From contig CM068545.1 of assembly GCA_035048495.1 (NCBI GenBank), positions 42,092,450-42,156,449 of the forward strand: a stretch of 64,000 nucleotides of DNA, written 5' to 3'. Numbering within the stretch: position 1 is the stretch's first letter; each line of letters begins with the position of its first letter. Positions 58,899-64,000 of the stretch are shown here, in pieces. Origin of the DNA: Euptelea pleiosperma (taxonomy: Eukaryota; Streptophyta; Magnoliopsida; Ranunculales; Eupteleaceae). A program made the position numbers and the translations under genes. The notes under the pieces are model-generated. The model saw only the letters and a list, made by a program, of their open reading frames with translations, did not search any database and was not told where the DNA came from.

Positions 58899-59252
58899 GA
58901 TTCCGCTAGAGATTGCTTTGAGCATTTCTCTGGTCGAAAATTCACTACTGAGAGAGTAGTTGAGTTTAGCACTATTTTGGCTACTATGGTCCATTCATTG
59001 TTCGTATCTCGCGAGTGGGTTCCTATCACTTGCTTGACCATTCCATTTTACCCTGTCCTGGTTAAACTTTTTATGCCAACATGCACGCCATTCAGTGTGA
59101 TGACCCAAGTGAGCTATCCTTCCAAACTTTTGTCTCTAGGCTTACCTGACTATTACACCTGATCTTATCTCTACCTTGTTGGACATACCTCGTCCGTCTA
59201 CCTCATATAAGTACATTCCTAAGACTCGTGAGATGACGACTTCTAGGGTCAC

Positions 59253-62200
59253 TGAAAGTAGGTATTTTCCGCGTCGTTGGTCACGAAAACCCTAAAATCA
59301 ACAAGATTTGTAATTTCGATCTGATTTCCTACAAAATTTTAGATATTTGTATAGGGATTCGTGTCGGATGTCGATCCGCACTCGGGGTTAGTTTGTGCAA
59401 GCAGTGAACATGAAATGACAAATTTTTCTTAGAAATTGTTATTAAGAAGGATGGAGTGGTGAGAATGATGATTGATTTAAAATACTTGTTGGCAATTTTT
59501 AGAGAGAGAAATTGACCTAAGCTACTCAAGAAACAACCACAGAAATGACCAGTAGAATCTGCATTGCAGAACTTTTTTTGCAGTTTTCTTAGTGCTGAAA
59601 TGACCACCACAAGGTTGGTCATGACACGAGGACAAGATATTGAGTTGGTCCGACTCAGGGACACAGAGACGAATGATCTGGTCAGGACAGTATTTATACA
59701 AATAAGGGTCATCCCAAGAGTAGTACTTAACTCTTGCTAGGAATTGGCTTTTGTCCTGTTTTGACCAGTGTGAAGGCATTTCTTCAGTAACAAGGTAGTT
59801 GACAATGTCAGCATACCAAGGATTAACAGAGATAGCGAACAGTTGTTCGTCTGGAAAGGTCTCATGGATGGGCTAGTTGTCGAAGGATGACTCTAAAGTT
59901 AGTCTAGACAAGTGATCAGCCACTACATTCTCAGTTCCTTTCTTATCCTACAGTAAGAGAATCCATCAAATTAATCGAGGCTTGGTTTCCTTTTTCGACA
60001 TGAGATAACGAAGGGCTGCATGATCAGTGTAGACGACCCACCTTAGTGGCTAAGAGGTACTGACGAAATTTATCAAGGGCGAAGACTACCGCCAAGAGTT
60101 CTTTCTCAGTGGTGGAGTAGTTCATTTGGGCAGAGTTAAGAGTTTTGCTTGCATAATAAATCACGTGTGACCTTTTGTCAATTCTCTGCCCGAGAACGGC
60201 TCCTAAGGCGTAGTTAGAAGCATCACACATTACCTCGAAAGGTAGAGTCCAGTCCGGGGGACGGATAATGGGCGCAGTAGTGAGCTCAGATTTGAGACGC
60301 TCAAATGCCTTGACACAGTCAGCATTAAAGTCGAAAGGACTATCTTTAGCCAGAAGATGGGACAGAGGTCGAGCGATTTGAGAGAAGTCCTTGATGAATC
60401 GCCTATAGAATCCTCCGTGTCCCAAAAAGGATCGGATGTCACGCACGGACTTAGGAATGGGTAAGGTCGAGATGATATCGATTTTAGCTTTGTCGACCTC
60501 AATGCCCTGATGGGAAATGACATGTCCCAGAACAATGCCCTTCTTCACAATGAAGTGGCATTTCTCCCAATTGAGGACAAGTCGCTTCTCCTGACAGTGG
60601 TGAAGTACAAGCCCTAGATGGTTCAGACAGTTATCAAAGGATGACCCAAAAACTAAGAAGTCGTCCATAAAGACTTCGAGGAATTTTTCCACCATGTCAG
60701 AGAATATACTCATCATACACCTTTGAAAGGTCGCGGGTGCATTGCAGAGGCCAAAGGGCATGCGCTTGTAGGCAAAAGTGCCAAAGGGACAAGTGAAGGT
60801 TGTCTTCTCGTGATCCTCAGGGGTGATGGGTATTTGATTATACCCTGAGTAACCATTGAGGAAGCAGTAATAGGAGTGACCTGCTAGTCTCTCCAACATT
60901 TGGTCTATGAAGGGTAAAGGAAAATGGTCCTTCCTAGTGTTTGTGTTGAGTTGTCGATAATCGATGCAGACTCTCCACCCTTTCTTCAGGCGCTGGGTGA
61001 CTATTTCCTTGTTCTCATTTTCCACAACTGTGAATCCTGCCATTTTAGGGACGACATGAATAGGACTCACCCATTTGCTATCGGAGATGGGGTAGATGAT
61101 ACCCGCATCTAATAATTTAAGGACCTCGTCTTAGACTACTTCCTTTAAGACGGGGTACAACCTCCTCTGGTGTTCACGAGAGGTTTTGGATTCATCCTCG
61201 AGATAGATGTGATGTTGGCACACCGAGGGGTCTATGCCTCGAATATCATCTATAGTCCAACCTATCGCAGATTTGTGCTCGTTGAGCAACTCTAGAAGTT
61301 TCTTACGTTCACTCACAGATAAAGCGGAAGCAATAATGACAGGGTAGGTTTCCTTAGGACCAAGATAGGCATAAGAAAGATCTGTGGGAAGAGGCTTAAG
61401 CTCCAATATTGGAGCAGATGGAGTAGAAATAGGTGTCACAGAAGACATGGATTGAAGAGGTAAAGGAAGGATAGGTTCTCTGGCCATGGTTATCAGAGGC
61501 TCGAACTCGAGGAGTGGAGCAGGGATCTCTATCAGTGGAGTAGTCTCCAAAATATCATTAAGGTCAGAAATGGCTGACTCTGTGGCAAAGTCAGCTCCAA
61601 AGTGTTCTAGACACTGCTTAAGAATATCTTCGGTGGAGTCAGGGATGAGGCTCTCAACGGCACACATTTCATCGGTCACTTCGCGATCGGCATCTTGTTG
61701 CATTAAATGAAAGATGTTGACCTCAGCTTTGAGGTTACCGAAAGCAATGGACATGTTTTCGTCCCAGCACCCGATGTGTGCATTCGCGGTGGCAAGAAAA
61801 GGGCGGCCTAAGATGACCGGAATGCGGTTATCCTGACACGGCTCGGTGTCAAGAATGATAAAGTCCACAGGATAATAAAAGTCAGCGACTTTTACTAGGA
61901 CATCTTCAATGATTCCTCTTGGAATCTTGATGGATTGATCAGCCAATTTCAGGGTGACATTGGTAGGCTTCATATCTTTCAGTCCTAACTGCTGATATAC
62001 CGAGAACGGTATGAGGTTGACGCTAGCCCCTAAATCTAGCAAGGCAGTGCAGCTAAAGTTGTCTCCAATTTCACATTAGACAGTTGGGCTACCTGGATCC
62101 TTGTGTTTGATCACACTGTTGCATTGAATGAACGCGGTAGCTTTTTCGGCCAAGAAGGCAGCTTTGGGTACATGCGTACGCCGCTTAACTGTGCACAAGT

Positions 62201-63736
62201 CCTTGAGGAATTTGGCATAGGAGGGGATTTGCTTGATAGCAGAAAGGAATGGGATATTTATCTGGACGTCTTTAAAGATGTCTAAGATCTCAGAGAATTG
62301 CTGATCCCGCTTATCTTGGACAAGTCTGTCCGAAAAGGGAGGCTTTACTCGACAAATGGATTTGTCTTTAGCCTTCGATTTCTGCACAGGGATATCTGAT
62401 GTTGGTGTAGAGGTAGAAGAAGCAGAGGTAGGATTGGTACTAGTTTTCTCTGTGCGAGTGATGGGTGTTGGAGATGGCACCGGTGGTGGTTGGACTCCCA
62501 TGTCCACAGTTTTTCCAGATCGTAGGGTGGTTACAGCTTTCACCTCCCCTTGACAACTCTCATTCTGGTTTTGAGATTGGGAACCGATCTCATATACTGT
62601 TCCTTTGGCATTTCCTTTTGGGTTAGCGATGGGTTGGCTAGGGAAGATGCCTTTAGCTTTCTCAGCTTCCAGGTTGCCTAAGCGTTGCTCTAGACGAAGC
62701 ATGGATTGCTGTTGCTGTTGCTCTAGGCGTTGCATAGATTGAGTAATGAGTTGAGCTAGAAGGTCCTCGATACCAAGTTTGGAGACTGACTGTTGGGGGG
62801 CAGCTAATGGGAGCTGAGGCACCAATTCGCGACTCGAGCTTATTGGGGCATTATAGTTATAGGCGGGAGAATTAGTTGGGACAATCTGTTGGTTCTGAAA
62901 GTTCTAGGGAACTCTTTGCTGATTCTGAAATGTGCTCTGTTGTCCAGAGTATTGACCCTGTTGGAACTGCTGGTTCTGAGTAGATGGGTACTGACTCTGC
63001 TGGTACTGACCCTGATTGAATTGCCTAGTGGGTTGATTGAACCCAGGGGGATACATGCCCTGAGGTTGACACGGAGGTTGAGCTTGAGGTTGAGTAGACT
63101 GAGGCCTCCAAGAGAAGTTAGGGTGATTTCTCGTGTCAGGATGATAAGATTGACTATACGAGTTCTGAGTGGGTGGTTTGTATGTGCTGAAAGCACAAAC
63201 TTCTTCCTGAAGAGGATTAGACCATCCTTCATTCAAAGGACAATGGTCAGTAGTATGGGAGGGTTGCAGACAGAGGGTGCAGGATTCCATAGGGTTCTCA
63301 TGTCCCACATGCATAACTGGGGTAGAATGTTGAGTAGGCTTTTGTACAGACACAGCCAGTGCCGAGACTGACTTGCTCAACTCTTGAATGACAGATCGAA
63401 GCTCAGTATCAGCTGTAACATCATGTCCCTTGGTTGTCCTTTGGACCGAAGTGGTTCGACTGAACTCTGAGTCAGTCGTCCAATGTTGAGAGTTTTCTCC
63501 TAACTCTCCCAAGAATTTGTATGCATCGGTCGAAGTTTGGTGCAGGAATTTTCCCTGGCACATTGACTCTACCATGGTTCGGGACTCATCAGTAAGTCCC
63601 TTGTAGAAGACGTGGATAAGATTGCCCTTGTCGATGCTATGGTGGGGACACTTAGTCAGGTAGTCTTGGAATCTATCCCACGCTTCGAAAAATTTCTCAT
63701 CGGACTTTTGTCGAAAGTCCTGGATGAGTTGCTTCA
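59253..63736 (-). mobile_element. Athila-C: internally deleted element, reverse
   Basis: Its 3' terminus (TGAAAGTAGG, plus-strand view) starts at 59253 after GTCAC (59248-59252), inside the transposon-protein pseudogene. Only about 295 bases of the 3' LTR remain (59253-59548) and they join directly to the integrase zinc-finger region. The remainder of pol, the 3' untranslated region, the polypurine tract and most of the LTR are deleted. Toward the right it runs through pol into gag, where a further LTR begins at 63737. Confidence 0.85.
59549..63736 (-). pseudogene. Athila-C gag-pol fragment, heavily decayed
   Basis: Reading leftward it starts in mid-gag (MKQLIQDFRQKSDEKF), passes the CCHC knuckle (CTLCLQPSHTTDHC), protease (DLGAS near 62038), RT (FMDD at 60660-60671) and RNase H, and stops after the first part of the integrase HHCC ([10 protein letters not shown]), where similarity ends at FYW. 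Defects: TAG at 62904, TAA at 62076, TAA at 61131, a 1-bp insertion near 60034 and a deletion of roughly 23 bp near 59950. It is closest to Athila-B and lacks that copy's first stop, which shows that gag and pol were originally one frame. Confidence 0.92.
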
Positions 63737-64000
63737 TGAAAGTAGGGTTTTTCCGCGTCGTTGGTTACGGAAACCCTAGAATCAACAAGATTTGTAATTT
63801 GATCCGTATTTCCTACAAAATTAAACGATTCTTTGCACAGTGGGAAGTGTCGGATGTCGATCCGCACTCGGGATTAGGGATTAGCAATTTATCAGAACTT
63901 CTAACCATGGGAAGTGCTCGAAACATGCTGGAGAGGGTGAGAATGATGGATTGGATTTAAACATACTCTTGGAGACATTATCTATATTAAACTACTCGAA
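63737..64000 (-). mobile_element. Athila-type LTR, partial, reverse
   Basis: Begins TGAAAGTAGG exactly at an LTR terminus inside the gag sequence of Athila-C and carries the conserved terminal motif (CCGCGTCGTTGGTTACGG). CTTCA at 63732-63736 would be its target duplication if it is a later insertion. The rest lies beyond the window. Confidence 0.8.

Larger units (their letters stand above)
39860..59252 (+). pseudogene. Plant transposon-protein family gene split by retroelements
   Basis: Three pieces (39860-39891, 43023-43226, 58904-59162) form one 165-codon frame including the stop when the solo LTR, Athila-B and one copy of each 5-bp duplication are set aside. The N-terminal part is acidic then Arg/Ser-rich (EEESDDEEP). 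The last piece (SARDCFEHFSGRKFTTERVV; LTIPFYPVLVKLFMPT) resembles the 'putative plant transposon protein' domain common in plant repeats. A TGA at 59160 ends the frame; a +1 frame continues to 59252, where Athila-C begins, so there is a frameshift and the rest of the protein lies elsewhere. Its function is unknown. Confidence 0.72.

Overview
This is plant nuclear DNA made almost entirely of nested transposable elements. The evidence for a plant is Athila-like Ty3/gypsy elements primed by tRNA-Asp, a Ty1/copia family primed by tRNA-Met, an En/Spm (CACTA) transposase gene pair with plant-style introns, and very long LTRs. The sequence does not let me name the species. I found no tRNA, rRNA, CRISPR array or intact host gene. 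Every recognisable coding region is transposon-derived and carries at least one stop or frameshift.

Layout. 1-2840: two partial Athila-type LTRs, a reverse copy sitting inside a forward one. 2841-9120: a short unassigned island and a possible MITE, split by a reverse solo LTR (target duplication TTTAG) that itself contains another reverse solo LTR (duplication ATTGA). About 10021-15250: a CACTA element coding region (TNP2-like, then TNP1-like), followed by a tandem array of 179-bp units (15335-22486). Two members of one gag-only copia family interrupt the array: copia-1 (15954-22008, duplication ACGAT) and copia-2 (from 22487). Copia-2 is split by Athila-A (26374-38691, duplication TATAT) and resumes at 38692. 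From about 39540 there is a different unit carrying a pseudogene of a plant transposon-protein family. It is broken by a solo LTR (39892-43017, duplication GCTAT), by full-length Athila-B (43227-58898, duplication GATTC) and by reverse Athila-C (from 59253). Athila-C is cut by a further LTR at 63737 that runs out of the window.

How the parts relate. Athila-A, -B and -C encode the same single-frame gag-protease-RT-RNaseH-integrase polyprotein, each disabled by different mutations. Athila-B has two 3125-bp LTRs that look identical, including a 40-A homopolymer, yet has two in-frame stops. It therefore looks very recently inserted but needs proteins from elsewhere. Athila-A has a 5' LTR reduced to 18 bp between perfect target duplications. 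The copia elements have gag-type proteins but no pol.

The most unusual signals are not genes: a recurring short palindrome (GGAGTTGCA facing TGCAACTCC) present up to three times per LTR, with signs of deletion between copies; paired hairpins around the LTR TATA box; dense AATCGATTGG arrays in the copia LTRs and upstream of the transposon-protein pseudogene; and a conserved leader block with a consensus splice donor in the Athila elements.
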